The notes beneath the pieces are model-generated. The model was given only the letters and a program-made list of their open reading frames with translations, did no database searches and had not been told where the DNA came from. A program made the translations under genes and the position numbers. A stretch of DNA of 64,000 nt from an uncultured candidatus Porisulfidus sp. (lineage in GTDB: Bacteria; Pseudomonadota; Gammaproteobacteria; Poriferisulfidales; Poriferisulfidaceae). How positions within the stretch are numbered: position 1 is the stretch's first letter; every line of letters begins with the position of its first letter. Positions 35,910 through 45,215 of the stretch are shown here, piece by piece. Location of the stretch: the NCBI GenBank assembly GCA_958431155.1, contig OY288106.1, positions 505,937 to 569,936 of the forward strand, in the 5' to 3' direction.

Positions 35910-36481
35910 TCGCGTACCTGCGCGGGCCCGTCACCTACCGGCAGCCTCCGGAACTGATCGTGGAGGCGGGCGGCGTGGGCTATCGGGTGCTGGCGTCGAT
36001 GGCCACGTTCGACAAGCTGCCGCAGGACGATGCGGAAGTGGTGCTCCCGACCCTGCTGGTGGTGCGCGAAAATGCACACACCCTGTTCGGCTTTGCCGAC
36101 GAGACGGAGCGCCAGCGGTTCAGCCAGTTGATGCGGATTTCCGGGATCGGGGCCAAGACCGCACTGGCGATCCTGTCGGCACTGCCGGGGGCGACGTTGC
36201 GCCAGCATGTGGAGGCGGGGAACATGGAGGGCTTGACGCAGGTGCCGGGCATCGGCGAGAAGACCGCCCAGCGGCTGCTGGTGGAACTGCGGCACATGGT
36301 GCTGAAGGCAGAGGATGCCGAAGTGGCCGAGGCGGCCACGCCGCAATACGAGGCGCAACAAGGGCTGGTGCGCCTGGGCTGGAAGCCGGCGGAGGCCCGG
36401 CGCATGATCGGCACCATTGAGACGCAAGGACTGGAGGCTGAGGAAATCATCCGCCAGGCTCTGCAGGGGAGCGTGCGGTGA
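35906..36481 (+). CDS. ruvA: Holliday junction DNA helicase subunit RuvA
   Basis: RuvA tetramers hold the junction and load RuvB. The 191-residue protein has the N-terminal OB domain (residues 1-62) and two helix-hairpin-helix motifs ([14 protein letters not shown] near 79; [13 protein letters not shown] near 114). The C-terminal RuvB-contact domain ([15 protein letters not shown]) follows. The start overlaps ruvC by ATGA and the end overlaps the ruvB GTG start. Confidence 0.97.
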   Translation: MIAYLRGPVTYRQPPELIVEAGGVGYRVLASMATFDKLPQDDAEVVLPTLLVVRENAHTLFGFADETERQRFSQLMRISGIGAKTALAILSALPGATLRQHVEAGNMEGLTQVPGIGEKTAQRLLVELRHMVLKAEDAEVAEAATPQYEAQQGLVRLGWKPAEARRMIGTIETQGLEAEEIIRQALQGSVR

Positions 36482-37515
36482 GCGAGGATCAGCTGCTGCA
36501 GCGCGGTGCGGCGCCAGGCGAGGCGTCGCTGGAGAACAGCATCCGCCCGCGGACGCTGGCGGACTTCGTCGGGCAGGCGGAGCTGCGCGAGCAGTTCGGG
36601 GTGTTCATCGAAGCGGCGCGACGCCGGGAACGGCCACTGGACCATGTGCTGGTGTTCGGGCCGCCCGGGCTCGGCAAGACGACCCTGTCGCACATCGTCG
36701 CCCACGAGATGGGCGGCCAGCTGCGCCAGTCGGCCGGGCCGGTGCTGGAGCGGGGCGGAGACCTGGCGGCGATCCTGACCAGCTTGCAGGAAGGCGACGT
36801 GCTGTTCATCGACGAGATCCATCGCCTGCAGCCGGCCGTGGAGGAGATCCTGTACCCGGCGCTGGAGGACTGCCGGATCGACCTGATGATCGGCGAGGGC
36901 GCCGCGGCGCGCTCGATCCAGCTGGATCTGCCGTCGTTCACGTTGGTCGGCGCGACCACCCGGGCCGGGCTGCTGACGCCGCCGCTGATGTCGCGGTTCG
37001 GCATCGTCGGCCGGCTCGATTTCTACTCTGCGGAGGAGCTGGCCCGCATCGTCCAGCGCTCGGCGGGCATCCTCGACATTCCGACCGACGACGACGGTGC
37101 GCTGGAGATCGGCCGCCGCTCGCGCGGCACCCCGCGCATCGCGAACCGTCTGCTGCGGCGCGTGCGCGACTATGCGGAGGTCCGGGCCGAGGGGCGGGTG
37201 ACTGCCCCGGTGGCGGCGGAGGCACTGGAGTTCATGCGTGTCGACCGTTGCGGCATCGATCGGCTGGATCGCGAGTTCCTCCGCATCATCATCGAAAAAT
37301 TCAACGGCGGGCCGGTCGGGATCGACAGCCTGTCGGTGGCCGTCAACGAAGAGCGCGGGACGCTGGAGGACGTGGTCGAACCCTATCTGATCCAACTGGG
37401 CTTCCTGATGCGGACCCCCCGGGGCCGGGTCGCCACGCCGCGGGCGCGCGAGCATTTGGGGCTGGAGCCGTTGCCGGGAACGGACGAATTGCCGCTGCCG
37501 CAGTCGGAAGACTAG
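36478..37515 (+). CDS. ruvB: Holliday junction DNA helicase subunit RuvB
   Basis: RuvB is the hexameric AAA+ motor for branch migration. The 345-residue protein has Walker [13 protein letters not shown] (about residue 61), Walker [10 protein letters not shown] (about 110), sensor ATTRAGLLT (about 158) and a C-terminal winged helix ending in [11 protein letters not shown]. Start is GTG at 36478, overlapping ruvA by 4 bases. Length equals the usual 330-350. Confidence 0.98.
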   Translation: MSEDQLLQRGAAPGEASLENSIRPRTLADFVGQAELREQFGVFIEAARRRERPLDHVLVFGPPGLGKTTLSHIVAHEMGGQLRQSAGPVLERGGDLAAILTSLQEGDVLFIDEIHRLQPAVEEILYPALEDCRIDLMIGEGAAARSIQLDLPSFTLVGATTRAGLLTPPLMSRFGIVGRLDFYSAEELARIVQRSAGILDIPTDDDGALEIGRRSRGTPRIANRLLRRVRDYAEVRAEGRVTAPVAAEALEFMRVDRCGIDRLDREFLRIIIEKFNGGPVGIDSLSVAVNEERGTLEDVVEPYLIQLGFLMRTPRGRVATPRAREHLGLEPLPGTDELPLPQSED

Positions 37516-37517
37516 TC

Positions 37518-37916
37518 GTGGAGGAGCTTGCGGTGCGGGTGTATTATGAGGATACCGATGCGGGCGGCGTGCTGTACCACGCGGCAGTCATCCGCTACAT
37601 GGATCGCGGGCGGACCGAATGGCTCCGCAGCCGCGGGCATACCCTGGCGTCGCTGGAGAGGGACCACCGGCGCGTGTTTGCAGTGCACAGCCTGTCGGCG
37701 CGCTATCGGCTCCCGGGTCGGCTGGATGATGAACTGACGGTCCGGACTCGGCTGTCCAGGAGGGCCCGGCTTTCGCTCGACTTCGAGCAGGCATTGTGGC
37801 GGGAAGATGAGTGCCTGGCCGAGGCGACCGTCAAGGTGGCGTGCCTGAGCACGGAGACTTGGTCTCCCGCGCCGTTGCCGCCCGATCTTTACGAAAAATG
37901 TGAGAACAATGGTTGA
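37518..37916 (+). CDS. ybgC: Tol-Pal system-associated acyl-CoA thioesterase YbgC
   Basis: YbgC is a hotdog-fold acyl-CoA thioesterase with a role tied to phospholipid synthesis. The 132-residue protein starts near VRVYYEDTDAGGVLYHA, with the catalytic Asp in EDTDAGG, and continues IRYMDRGRTEWLR. Start is GTG at 37518, two bases after the ruvB stop. It overlaps the tolQ start by 8 bases; it is the first gene of the tol-pal operon. Confidence 0.93.
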   Translation: MEELAVRVYYEDTDAGGVLYHAAVIRYMDRGRTEWLRSRGHTLASLERDHRRVFAVHSLSARYRLPGRLDDELTVRTRLSRRARLSLDFEQALWREDECLAEATVKVACLSTETWSPAPLPPDLYEKCENNG

Positions 37917-38595
37917 ATTTTCAATTCTGGAGATGCTGGGCCAGGCTTCCGTGGCCGTGCAGATCGTGATGCTGATCCTGGTCTTGGCCTCGTTCGTCTC
38001 TTGGGTCATCATCTTCAACAAGGCGCAGATCCTGCGCCGGCAGCACCAGGAGGCGATCAAGTTCGAAGACAAGTTCTGGCAGGGCATCGAACTGGTGCAG
38101 TTCTACGATCAGATGCGCCAGCGACAGTCGCGCCCTCCGCTCGGGGACGTGTTCTGCGCCGGCTTCCGGGAATACGTGCAGCTCGCCCGGAATAAGCAAT
38201 TGTCCCCGGATACGATCAGCCACACCGCGGTGCGAAGCATGCGGGTGGTGTTGGCCCGGGAGGCGGAGCATCTGGAGATGCATTTGCCGGTGTTGGCGAC
38301 GATCGGCTCGACCAGCCCGTACATCGGGCTGTTCGGAACGGTCTGGGGCATCATCAACGCCTTTCATTCGCTGGACCCGACCCGGGGCGCTTCCATGCTG
38401 ACCATGATCGCTCCGGGGATTTCCGAGGCGCTGGTGGCGACGGCCCTGGGCCTGTTCGCCGCCATTCCGGCGGTCATTGCCTACAACCGGTTTACGGACC
38501 GGGTTGACAAGCTGCTGACGCAGTACAGCAACTTCGTCGAGGAATTCACCACGCTCCTGCAGCGTGAGGCCTTGGCCAAGCAGGATCGGTCATGA
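37909..38595 (+). CDS. tolQ: Tol-Pal system protein TolQ
   Basis: TolQ is an inner-membrane proton-channel subunit that, with TolR, energises TolA. The 228-residue protein has three helices (about residues 16-38, 128-150 and 168-192), with the conserved IGLFGTVWGIINAF near 140. ATG at 37909 is chosen over the upstream GTG at 37900; length then fits E. coli TolQ (230). It overlaps tolR by ATGA. Confidence 0.96.
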   Translation: MVEFSILEMLGQASVAVQIVMLILVLASFVSWVIIFNKAQILRRQHQEAIKFEDKFWQGIELVQFYDQMRQRQSRPPLGDVFCAGFREYVQLARNKQLSPDTISHTAVRSMRVVLAREAEHLEMHLPVLATIGSTSPYIGLFGTVWGIINAFHSLDPTRGASMLTMIAPGISEALVATALGLFAAIPAVIAYNRFTDRVDKLLTQYSNFVEEFTTLLQREALAKQDRS

Positions 38596-39026
38596 CTCCG
38601 CTGCGAAGCTCGCGCCGCCACATATCGGAAATCAACATCGTGCCGTACGTGGACGTCATGCTGGTGCTCCTGCTGATCTTCATGATCGCGACGCCGCTGA
38701 TGCAGCAAGGCCTGCTGATCGAGTTGCCGGAGGCGGCTTCCGAGCCGGTCGAGCCGGAGCCCTACCGCGAGCCGCTGGTTTTGGAGATCAATCAGAATGG
38801 AGAACTCCGCCTGATTCGGGAAGGGGTGTTTGCCTATCCCGTGGAAGAGGCAGACCTGCCGGGCCTGGTCGAGGGCATGATCCAGGAGGGCGAAGACGAC
38901 ACGCTGTACGTCCGTGCCGATGCCCGGCTGCCGTATGGCATGGTAGTGGCGGCCATTGCCCGGCTCGATCAGGCGGGAGTCCCGGCCTTGAGCCTGCTCA
39001 CGCAGCCTCCGCCGGAGACCCCATGA
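38592..39026 (+). CDS. tolR: Tol-Pal system protein TolR
   Basis: TolR is the ExbD-like partner of TolQ. The 144-residue protein has one N-terminal helix, INIVPYVDVMLVLLLIFMI, containing the essential Asp at residue 21, and a periplasmic domain that binds peptidoglycan. It is coupled to tolQ and tolA by 4-base overlaps. Confidence 0.97.
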   Translation: MTPLRSSRRHISEINIVPYVDVMLVLLLIFMIATPLMQQGLLIELPEAASEPVEPEPYREPLVLEINQNGELRLIREGVFAYPVEEADLPGLVEGMIQEGEDDTLYVRADARLPYGMVVAAIARLDQAGVPALSLLTQPPPETP

Positions 39027-39895
39027 GCCGGCAGGCGCGGGGGATCCGCCACAGCCAGATCAGCCCGGCATCCTGGCTTGGCGCGATCCTTGTTCATGCA
39101 GTAATCGTGGGGTTGCTGCTGCAGTTCGGGGCCGAACCGGCCCGTTCCAACGTTCCGCCGCGCCCTGACGTTGAGGCGGTGCGCGTGCAGGCGGCCGACG
39201 AGAAACTGCTGCAGCAGAAACGCGAGGCGCACCGGCAGGCATTGCGCGAAGAGGAGCTGCGCAAACAGCGGGAGCGCGAAGCACAGCGAAAAGCAGCCGA
39301 ACGCAAGCGCGCGGAGAAACGCAGGGCGGAAGAGAAGGCGCGTCTGAAGGCCGAAGAGAAGAAAAGAAAAGCGACGGCGCGGGCCGAGGCCAAGCGCAAG
39401 GCGAAAGAGGAGGCCAAGCGCAAGCGCGCGGAAAAACGCAAGAGGGAACAAGAGGCGCGTCGGAAAGCCGAAGAGAAGAAAAGGGCGGCGGCGCGGACCG
39501 AAGCCGAACGCAAGGTCAAAGAGGAGGCGCGAAAGCTGAAGGAAGCCGAAAACCGGGCGCAGGCGCGCCGGGAAGAACAGTCGCGACGGCGCCAGCGGGA
39601 GGCTGCCCGGCGGGCTCGGCAGGCAGATATCTGGCGCATTGCGATCAAGAAAAGAATTGAACGGGTCTGGCTGCAGCCCCCGGCGGTCCGCACCGCGCCT
39701 TGCGAGGTGGTGGTGGAACAAGATGAAAGAGGAGAAGTGCTGTCGGCCAAGGTGCAAGGCTGCCGGGCCTCGCAGGCCTGGCAGGACTCCCTGCGCAATG
39801 CCGTGCTGAAGGCCAGCCCGCTGCCGCGTCCCCCGGATCCGGAACTGTTCGACCACCGCTTGGTCATCACGTTCTTCCCGAAGAAGGCCCGCTGA
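39023..39895 (+). CDS. tolA: Tol-Pal system protein TolA
   Basis: TolA spans the periplasm to reach TolB-Pal at the outer membrane. The 290-residue protein has one N-terminal helix (WLGAILVHAVIVGLLLQF, about residues 18-35) with the conserved His that contacts TolQR. A long Lys/Glu/Arg/Ala-rich helical rod runs from about 60 to 200. The C-terminal domain III (IKKRIERVWLQPP onward) is followed by a Cys pair typical of TolA. The rod is made of charged near-repeats (RKAEEKKR-like). It is shorter than E. coli TolA (421). Confidence 0.95.
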   Translation: MSRQARGIRHSQISPASWLGAILVHAVIVGLLLQFGAEPARSNVPPRPDVEAVRVQAADEKLLQQKREAHRQALREEELRKQREREAQRKAAERKRAEKRRAEEKARLKAEEKKRKATARAEAKRKAKEEAKRKRAEKRKREQEARRKAEEKKRAAARTEAERKVKEEARKLKEAENRAQARREEQSRRRQREAARRARQADIWRIAIKKRIERVWLQPPAVRTAPCEVVVEQDERGEVLSAKVQGCRASQAWQDSLRNAVLKASPLPRPPDPELFDHRLVITFFPKKAR

Positions 39896-39896
39896 C

Positions 39897-41183
39897 ATGA
39901 CCAGCGTCTGCCCGCGTGCCTGTGCGTTGCTGCTGTCGCTGTGTGCGGCCGTGGCGCAGGCGGAGTTTCGGGTCGATGTCAGTCAGGGTGTTGAACAAGG
40001 TATTCCCATTGCGTTGGTCGCGCATTCGGAATCCGAGCGCAAGCTGGCGGAAGTGATGGGGGCGGACTTGGCGAGAAGCGGATTTTTCCGGGTGCTGAGT
40101 CCTGAAACGACGTCCCAGGCGACCGTGAACGGGGAGGATCTGAACTGGGACGCCTGGGACGGCAACCCGGCGGAATACGCGGTGACGGCGGTGGTGCAGC
40201 AACTGACACCAGGCCGGCTCCAGCTGGATCTCCGATTGTTCGACTTGCTGGCGGGCAAGGCCATTCTGGCGCGCCGCCTGTCGGCGAAGCCGCAGCACCT
40301 GCGCCGTCTGGCGCATCAGGCCGCGGACGCGCTGCATGAGCAGGTTACGGGCATCCCGGGCGCCTTCGACACCCGAATCGCCTATGTCAGCCAGACCCGC
40401 ACGTCCGGCCGGGTCCACTACCGCCTGTACGTGGCGGATGCGGACGGTCACGGTCCGGTCGCGATCCTGACCTCGCCGCGCCCGCTGATGTCGCCGGTCT
40501 GGTCGCCGGATGGAAGGCACCTGGCCTACGTGTCGTTCGAGGCCCGGCGCCCTCAGGTGTTCTTGCAGAGCCTGCGGGACGCGAGTCGCAGGGCTCTACC
40601 GGGTTCCGGGCGCGCTTCCAGCGCACCAGCCTTCTCGCCCGACGGTCGGCGGCTGGCCCTGGCCATGGCGGTCGACGGGGATATGGAGATCTTTATCTAT
40701 GCGCTGGACACGGGGGCCTTGTCCCGCTTCACCCACAGCCCGGGGATCGATACGGAGCCGGCCTGGGAGGCTGACGGGCAGGGGCTGGTCTTCACGTCCG
40801 ACCGGGGAGGGAAGCCGAAACTCTACCGCCAGAGTCTGCGCGATCCGAGCGCCCGGATGCTGCCGGTCCCGGGCAACTACACCACGGACGCCGTGGTGTC
40901 CGCCGACGGTCGGTACCTGGCGTTCGTCCAGTCGACCGAGGAGGGAGGCTATGGCGTGGCGCTGTTCGAACCGGAGAGCCAAGGGCTGTTCCCGTTGTCC
41001 TCCGGCACCCTGGACGAAGCCCCGTCGTTTGCACCGAACGGGTTCAGCCTGATCTACGCCAGCACGACCCGGGCCGGGGAGCAAGTGCTGATGCTGGCCA
41101 GCCATAATGGTAGAATTCGTCAGCGTTTGAGGCTCGCCCACTCGGATGTGCGCGAGCCCGCGTGGTCTCCCTATCGACGCTGA
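39897..41183 (+). CDS. tolB: Tol-Pal system beta-propeller protein TolB
   Basis: TolB is the periplasmic protein that releases Pal from peptidoglycan when engaged by TolA. The 428-residue protein has a signal peptide (cleavage after AQA, residue 20) and an N-terminal domain (20-160). A six-bladed propeller follows, with repeats such as SPVWSPDGRHLAYVSFE, APAFSPDGRRLAL and EPAWEADGQGLVFTSDRGG. The start is 1 base after the tolA stop. Confidence 0.97.
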   Translation: MTSVCPRACALLLSLCAAVAQAEFRVDVSQGVEQGIPIALVAHSESERKLAEVMGADLARSGFFRVLSPETTSQATVNGEDLNWDAWDGNPAEYAVTAVVQQLTPGRLQLDLRLFDLLAGKAILARRLSAKPQHLRRLAHQAADALHEQVTGIPGAFDTRIAYVSQTRTSGRVHYRLYVADADGHGPVAILTSPRPLMSPVWSPDGRHLAYVSFEARRPQVFLQSLRDASRRALPGSGRASSAPAFSPDGRRLALAMAVDGDMEIFIYALDTGALSRFTHSPGIDTEPAWEADGQGLVFTSDRGGKPKLYRQSLRDPSARMLPVPGNYTTDAVVSADGRYLAFVQSTEEGGYGVALFEPESQGLFPLSSGTLDEAPSFAPNGFSLIYASTTRAGEQVLMLASHNGRIRQRLRLAHSDVREPAWSPYRR

Positions 41184-41193
41184 AGGACTGCAC

Positions 41194-41781
41194 ATGCGAC
41201 GACTTTTTTCAAGCACCATTTTGCCGTTGTTCCTGCTGGGGCTGAGTGTTTCACTCGTTGCCTGCAGCGTACCGGAAGAAGAAATTCCCTCCGCCGTGGA
41301 AGACTCGAAAATCCTGCTGGCGGAAGATGATCCAGATGCGGTTGAGGGCGTGGCCCTGGACGACGAGGGTAACATTGTCATGGGCGACCTGGAAACCAGC
41401 CCGGGAGGAGATCCCGGGGATGACGCGGGAGCGGTCGCGGATGTTGCGGGGCAGGGCATGACTGTCTACTTCGACTACGACAGCACCGAGGTGAAGCCAA
41501 GGTTTGCGGAAATCATCCAGCGCGCGGCGATGCACCTGCAGAGTAACCCATCCGGCCGGTTGCGCCTGGAGGGGCATACGGATGAGCAGGGCACGAGGGC
41601 CTACAACCTGGCGCTGGGCGAACGCCGGGCGCAGAGCGTGCGGGACATGATCCTGGAGTGGGGCGCTCTGGCGGAACAGGTGGATTGGGTCAGCTACGGC
41701 GAAGAACTTCCCGCGGTGACAGGCCAGGGCGAGGGCGTCTGGAGACAAAACCGCAGGGTCGAAATTATCCTGGAAGAGTGA
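41194..41781 (+). CDS. pal: Peptidoglycan-associated lipoprotein Pal
   Basis: Pal tethers the outer membrane to peptidoglycan. The 195-residue protein has a lipoprotein signal with lipobox LVAC (Cys 24). An unusually acidic linker covers residues 27-88, and an OmpA-type domain has the meso-diaminopimelate-binding region VYFDYDSTEVK and LEGHTDEQGTRAYNLALGERRA. The acidic linker is longer than in E. coli Pal (173 residues in all). ATG at 41194 follows GAAGGA. Confidence 0.96.
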   Translation: MRRLFSSTILPLFLLGLSVSLVACSVPEEEIPSAVEDSKILLAEDDPDAVEGVALDDEGNIVMGDLETSPGGDPGDDAGAVADVAGQGMTVYFDYDSTEVKPRFAEIIQRAAMHLQSNPSGRLRLEGHTDEQGTRAYNLALGERRAQSVRDMILEWGALAEQVDWVSYGEELPAVTGQGEGVWRQNRRVEIILEE

Positions 41782-42812
41782 CCGGTTCCGTCCGTTGGGG
41801 CAGGAAAGGGCGTGTATTCGCGTTGGCGGGCGGTTTTGTCTGCAGCATCTGTGCTTTCGCACAGGATCCCATTCCCGCATTGGATTCCCAGCCGCCATGG
41901 TTCGAGCAGGTGTTCCAGGCGCTGGAGCGCGTGGAAGCGGAGCAGCGGGAGCTGAGGCAGGAAATCGAGGCACTTCGGGCTCAGCGCCAGGGGTCCCCGA
42001 CGCAGGGGCCGGATGCCTTGGAATCCGAAAGCGTGATGGATCCGACGACCCTGTTCGAGGCGCAGGAGGAACGCCCGGCGCAAGAAGATTCCCCCGAAAT
42101 CACGCGAATACTTGAAGAACTGGTCCGCCTGGAGGCGGAGCAGCAGGCACTGCGCCGGGAAGTCGAGAGTCTCTGGGCCCAGCGGGACGAACCCGCGGTC
42201 GAGGATCCGGATGGTTCCGAACCTGAGAGCGGAGAGGCTTCCGAAAGTCGGGATGAGTTGACGCCCCAGGAGTCAGATGCTTCGGCGGTAGAAGAGGAAG
42301 AAACATTTGCGCCGGTGTTGGAGACGGGGGAGAGCGAGCCCTTGCCGGAGGATGATTCCGTACAGGACGAAGCATCGGTTCCGCCAGATGAAAAACCCGC
42401 TTTTTCACCGACGCTGTACCAGCCGGCCGCGAGATTGTACGAGCGGGGCCGGGAGGCATTCAGGAATCTCAATTTCTACGATGCGGCGAAGCTGTTCCGC
42501 GAGTTCCTGACCAAATACCCGGGCCATGAGGATGCCGGGGCGGCCCGCTACTGGCTGGGCGAGGCCTTGTATGTGGAAGGCCGCTTCCAGGATGCGATCG
42601 CCGCTTTCGCCGAGGTGATTGCCGACGATGCCAATCCGCGCCGCGAGGCGGCGCGCCTGAAAACCGGCTACGCATGGTTCGAATTGGGCGACCTCGAACG
42701 AGCCGAAGCCATTCTGGTCGAGGTCCGGGATCAGAACCCCGGCAGCGACCTGGCCCGGTTGGCACAGTTGCGGCTGGACCGACTGCAACGCCGCACGGGC
42801 GGCGAGCAATGA
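41778..42812 (+). CDS. cpoB: Cell-division coordinator CpoB (YbgF)
   Basis: CpoB couples PBP1B with the Tol machinery during constriction. The 344-residue protein has a signal peptide (about residues 1-28) and a coiled-coil trimerisation segment (FEQVFQALERVEAEQRELRQ, about 42-61). A second coiled coil (LVRLEAEQQALRREVESL) follows, then an acidic linker (130-210). The C-terminal TPR domain contains YERGREAFRNLNFYDAAKLF and ARYWLGEALY. The double coiled coil plus acidic linker make it longer than E. coli CpoB (263). The GTG start at 41778 overlaps the pal stop. Confidence 0.9.
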   Translation: MTGSVRWGRKGRVFALAGGFVCSICAFAQDPIPALDSQPPWFEQVFQALERVEAEQRELRQEIEALRAQRQGSPTQGPDALESESVMDPTTLFEAQEERPAQEDSPEITRILEELVRLEAEQQALRREVESLWAQRDEPAVEDPDGSEPESGEASESRDELTPQESDASAVEEEETFAPVLETGESEPLPEDDSVQDEASVPPDEKPAFSPTLYQPAARLYERGREAFRNLNFYDAAKLFREFLTKYPGHEDAGAARYWLGEALYVEGRFQDAIAAFAEVIADDANPRREAARLKTGYAWFELGDLERAEAILVEVRDQNPGSDLARLAQLRLDRLQRRTGGEQ

Positions 42813-43465
42813 TTCCAGAGGATGCGCAGGATATCCGGCTGCGCGTCACCGAGATTTTCCATTCCATTCAAGGAGAGGGAACGGCCAGCGGCCGGCCGAG
42901 CGCATTCGTCCGCCTGACCGGCTGCCCGCTGAGGTGCGGATATTGCGACACTGCCTATGCCTTCACCGAGGGCGAATGGATGAACCTGGAGGAAATCCTG
43001 CAGGCCGTCGCCGCACAGCCGATGCAGGAGGTCTGCGTGACCGGTGGCGAGCCACTGGCGCAGCCGGCGTGCGGGAGACTCCTGAGCGCATTGTGCGATG
43101 AGGGGTATCGCGTGACCCTGGAGACCAGCGGGGCGCTGTCCGTATCGGAAGTGGATTCGCGGGTCCTCAAGGTGCTGGACATCAAGACTCCGGGCAGCGG
43201 CGAAGAGACGCGCAACGACTGGAGCAACCTGGAACACCTGCAGCCCGAGGATTTGGTGAAGTTCGTGATCTGCTCGCGCGAGGATTACGAGTGGGCGCGC
43301 GAGCGGGTGCAGGGGCGCCGGTGGGACTGCGAAGTATTCTTCTCGCCGTCCTGGGAGCAGCAGAACGCGGGGCAACTGGGGGAGTGGATCGTGGCCGACG
43401 CACTGCCGGTGCGCCTGCAGGTTCAGCTCCACAAGGTGCTGTGGGGTGATGTCCGGGGACGCTAG
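42809..43465 (+). CDS. queE: 7-carboxy-7-deazaguanine synthase QueE
   Basis: QueE is a radical-SAM enzyme that makes the 7-deazaguanine ring for queuosine. The 218-residue protein has [20 protein letters not shown] followed by the cluster motif [12 protein letters not shown] (Cys residues near 39, 43 and 46) and VTGGEPLAQ (about 78). It overlaps cpoB by ATGA and queC by 17 bases; the pairing with queC is common downstream of tol-pal. Confidence 0.95.
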   Translation: MIPEDAQDIRLRVTEIFHSIQGEGTASGRPSAFVRLTGCPLRCGYCDTAYAFTEGEWMNLEEILQAVAAQPMQEVCVTGGEPLAQPACGRLLSALCDEGYRVTLETSGALSVSEVDSRVLKVLDIKTPGSGEETRNDWSNLEHLQPEDLVKFVICSREDYEWARERVQGRRWDCEVFFSPSWEQQNAGQLGEWIVADALPVRLQVQLHKVLWGDVRGR

Positions 43466-44132
43466 GCCGGCCGTAGTCCTGTTGTCCGGCGGCATGGATT
43501 CGGCGACGGTCTTGTACTGGGCCCGCGCCGAAGAGTTTGCCCCGATCGCCCTGAGCGTCCGCTATGGGCAGCGGCATGGAGCGGAGCTGCAGGCGGCTCG
43601 CTGGCTGGCTCGGGAGACGGGGTGCGAACTGGTGGAGATGGAGCTGGATCTGGCACGCTTCGGCGCTTCGGCGCTGACCGACCCGGGAATCGCCGTGCCG
43701 GAAGGGCCGGACGACGGAATCCCCGTCACCTATGTGCCGGCCCGCAACACCGTGTTCCTGTCGATCGCGCTCGCACTGGCCGAGGCACGGGGCATCCACG
43801 ACATCTGCATCGGCGTCAATGCAATCGACTATTCGGGTTATCCGGATTGTCGGGGCGAGTTCATCGCGGCTTTTGAGAAGATGGCCAATCTGGCGACCCG
43901 GGACGGCGTGGAAGGTCGCCCGTTCCGCATCCACACGCCGTTGATCGACTGGAGCAAGGCTGAAATCATCCGTGCCGGGGTGCAGCTGGGAGTCGACTAC
44001 TCGATGACCGTTTCATGCTACCGGGCGGATTCCGAGGGTCGCGCCTGCGGGGGCTGCGAGGCCTGCCGGCTGCGCCGCGAAGGGTTTGAGGCAGCCGAGG
44101 TCGAGGATCCTACTTGCTACCAGGGAGAGTAG
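43449..44132 (+). CDS. queC: 7-cyano-7-deazaguanine synthase QueC
   Basis: QueC converts 7-carboxy-7-deazaguanine to preQ0 with ATP and ammonia. The 227-residue protein has the PP-loop motif [13 protein letters not shown] (about residues 10-22), the [19 protein letters not shown] stretch and the C-terminal zinc site (Cys in [21 protein letters not shown], four Cys). ATG at 43449 was chosen; a GTG directly before it is an alternative. Confidence 0.95.
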   Translation: MSGDARPAVVLLSGGMDSATVLYWARAEEFAPIALSVRYGQRHGAELQAARWLARETGCELVEMELDLARFGASALTDPGIAVPEGPDDGIPVTYVPARNTVFLSIALALAEARGIHDICIGVNAIDYSGYPDCRGEFIAAFEKMANLATRDGVEGRPFRIHTPLIDWSKAEIIRAGVQLGVDYSMTVSCYRADSEGRACGGCEACRLRREGFEAAEVEDPTCYQGE

Positions 44133-44163
44133 AGACTCCCGCCAGAACTTCTTGAAAGAAATA

Positions 44164-44169
44164 TATAAT
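44164..44169 (+). promoter_or_regulatory. -10 element before the antitoxin gene
   Basis: A perfect TATAAT within an AT-rich stretch, 27 bases upstream of the antitoxin start. No -35 at normal spacing; TTGAAA at 44152-44157 is too close. Confidence 0.4.
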
Positions 44170-44196
44170 AATGCACACATTCTCAGGGTGAAACCG

Positions 44197-44418
44197 ATGA
44201 AAAATATCACGCTGAGTGCTGATGAAAGCCTGATCAAAGCAGCACGCGAGAGGGCGATGGAAGAGAACACCACGCTGAACGCCCAGTTTAGGTTGTGGCT
44301 GGCCGAATATTCTCGGGCACAAGATCAACTCAAGGCGTATGACGAAACCATTCGAGCCCTGCACGGGCAACTCGTTATCGGGCGGAAACTGACTCGAGAG
44401 GAAGTGAATGAGCGTTGA
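44197..44418 (+). CDS. VapB-like ribbon-helix-helix antitoxin
   Basis: A 73-residue protein with a ribbon-helix-helix fold. The strand is KNITLSADESLIKAAR, followed by helix MEENTTLNAQFRLWLAEYS, and the C-terminal half should bind a PIN-domain toxin. Antitoxins of this form are normally followed by a vapC whose ATG overlaps their end. The overlap is present here (ATG at 44408), and it encodes the first seven residues (MSVEHFL) expected of such a toxin. The reading frame then leaves any PIN-like sequence. The gene is therefore an orphan antitoxin. Confidence 0.75.
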   Translation: MKNITLSADESLIKAARERAMEENTTLNAQFRLWLAEYSRAQDQLKAYDETIRALHGQLVIGRKLTREEVNER

Positions 44419-44491
44419 ACATTTCCTTCCTGCCCGCGGACGGCAAGCGGGCCTGAGGCAGGATGTGCGAACGCTGGGAGTTCTGCCTCAC
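44408..44491 (+). pseudogene. Remnant of a vapC toxin 5' end
   Basis: The first seven codons (MSVEHFL) look like the start of PIN-domain VapC toxins and overlap the antitoxin stop, as in intact vapBC pairs. No DTN motif or later acidic residues follow. The frame runs on without a stop into the small secreted protein gene. This looks like a deletion that removed the toxin body (inference). Confidence 0.45.
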
Positions 44492-44845
44492 ATGAGCGCC
44501 AAGGCCGCAATTCTGGCGTTGTGCCTAGCAACGCCAGCACTAGGCGCAGATGTCTGGGAGTGCTTCCCGCTGTTCGAGGGTCTGTACGGCGAGTCTGTAC
44601 GTGCTGTTGTGGCTGAAAACAGTTCCAGCATCTACATGACAGACCAGGTAAACGACACTTGGTACAGGGTGGAAGGGATCAGGAGAGTATGGAGATGGGG
44701 ATTAGGGGAATTGGACGATGACCCGTCTTCGTTTCGCTATGCGTTCGTCATCAAGAATGGCACGGATGGCGCGTTCTTCGACTTTATACAAGCGGACGAT
44801 GAGGGGAAAGCAGCGGCAGATGCCTTGTACAGCTGCTCAAGGTAG
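44492..44845 (+). CDS. Small secreted protein of unknown function
   Basis: A 117-residue protein with a signal peptide (AAILALCLATPALGA, cleavage after residue 18) and a mature part of about 99 residues. The mature part holds two Cys near its ends (DVWECF and YSCSR), which could form a disulfide in the periplasm. I do not recognise the family. The start is placed at the ATG that begins the signal peptide; the frame is open upstream into the toxin remnant. The mature sequence is acidic with several Trp and Tyr. Confidence 0.5.
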   Translation: MSAKAAILALCLATPALGADVWECFPLFEGLYGESVRAVVAENSSSIYMTDQVNDTWYRVEGIRRVWRWGLGELDDDPSSFRYAFVIKNGTDGAFFDFIQADDEGKAAADALYSCSR

Positions 44846-45215
44846 ACCGACGCTGATCCGGGTATAGGGGTTTCCTTATTTTGGCTAGCACGATGGCGCG
44901 ATCCGCGTCCTGTACCCACCCCCTAGATCGGAGTTGAGTCTGTGCACGACTTACCCTACCCCCTGTACACTTGGTCGGGCGTCCGTCAGGACGGCAGACA
45001 GGGTTCCCTGGTGGGCAAAAATTCTGCTCCGAGTATTGCTGAACACCTGACAGTGAAGGCCTGCGCATGGGCACAAATTGATTCTCTGACAATCCGAAAT
45101 CCTTTCTTGTGACAAGCCGTAGCATCTCGGCAATCTGCAGGACGGAGATATCATCTGTTCGGGCCGAGACCCCGTTGTACAATTGAACCTCTTGCTGCAC
45201 GACATATGATTTCCT
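44846..45215 (+). other. 370-base gap without a convincing gene
   Basis: Between the small secreted protein and the YeeE/YedE gene I see no supported gene on either strand. A 138-codon frame on the minus strand covers most of it but has no ribosome site, no recognisable motif and a skewed composition. The last 35 bases hold the promoter for the next gene. Two similar TACCC/CCCCCT stretches (near 44915 and 44953) are the only repeats noticed. Confidence 0.5.
45183..45210 (+). promoter_or_regulatory. Promoter of the YeeE/YedE gene
   Basis: TTGAAC (45183-45188) and TATGAT (45205-45210) are separated by 16 bases. The -10 ends only 5 bases before the ATG at 45216, so transcription would begin at or near the start codon. 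No Shine-Dalgarno sequence is seen. A leaderless mRNA is possible. Confidence 0.5.

Noticed and set aside
39200-39620. Tandem repeat array in tolA
   Set aside because: The near-repeats are the ordinary charged helical rod of TolA, not an independent repeat element.
44784-45200. 138-codon minus-strand frame in the gap before the YeeE/YedE gene
   Set aside because: No ribosome site, no recognisable domain, it overlaps the end of the small secreted protein gene, and the composition is not that of a typical gene here.
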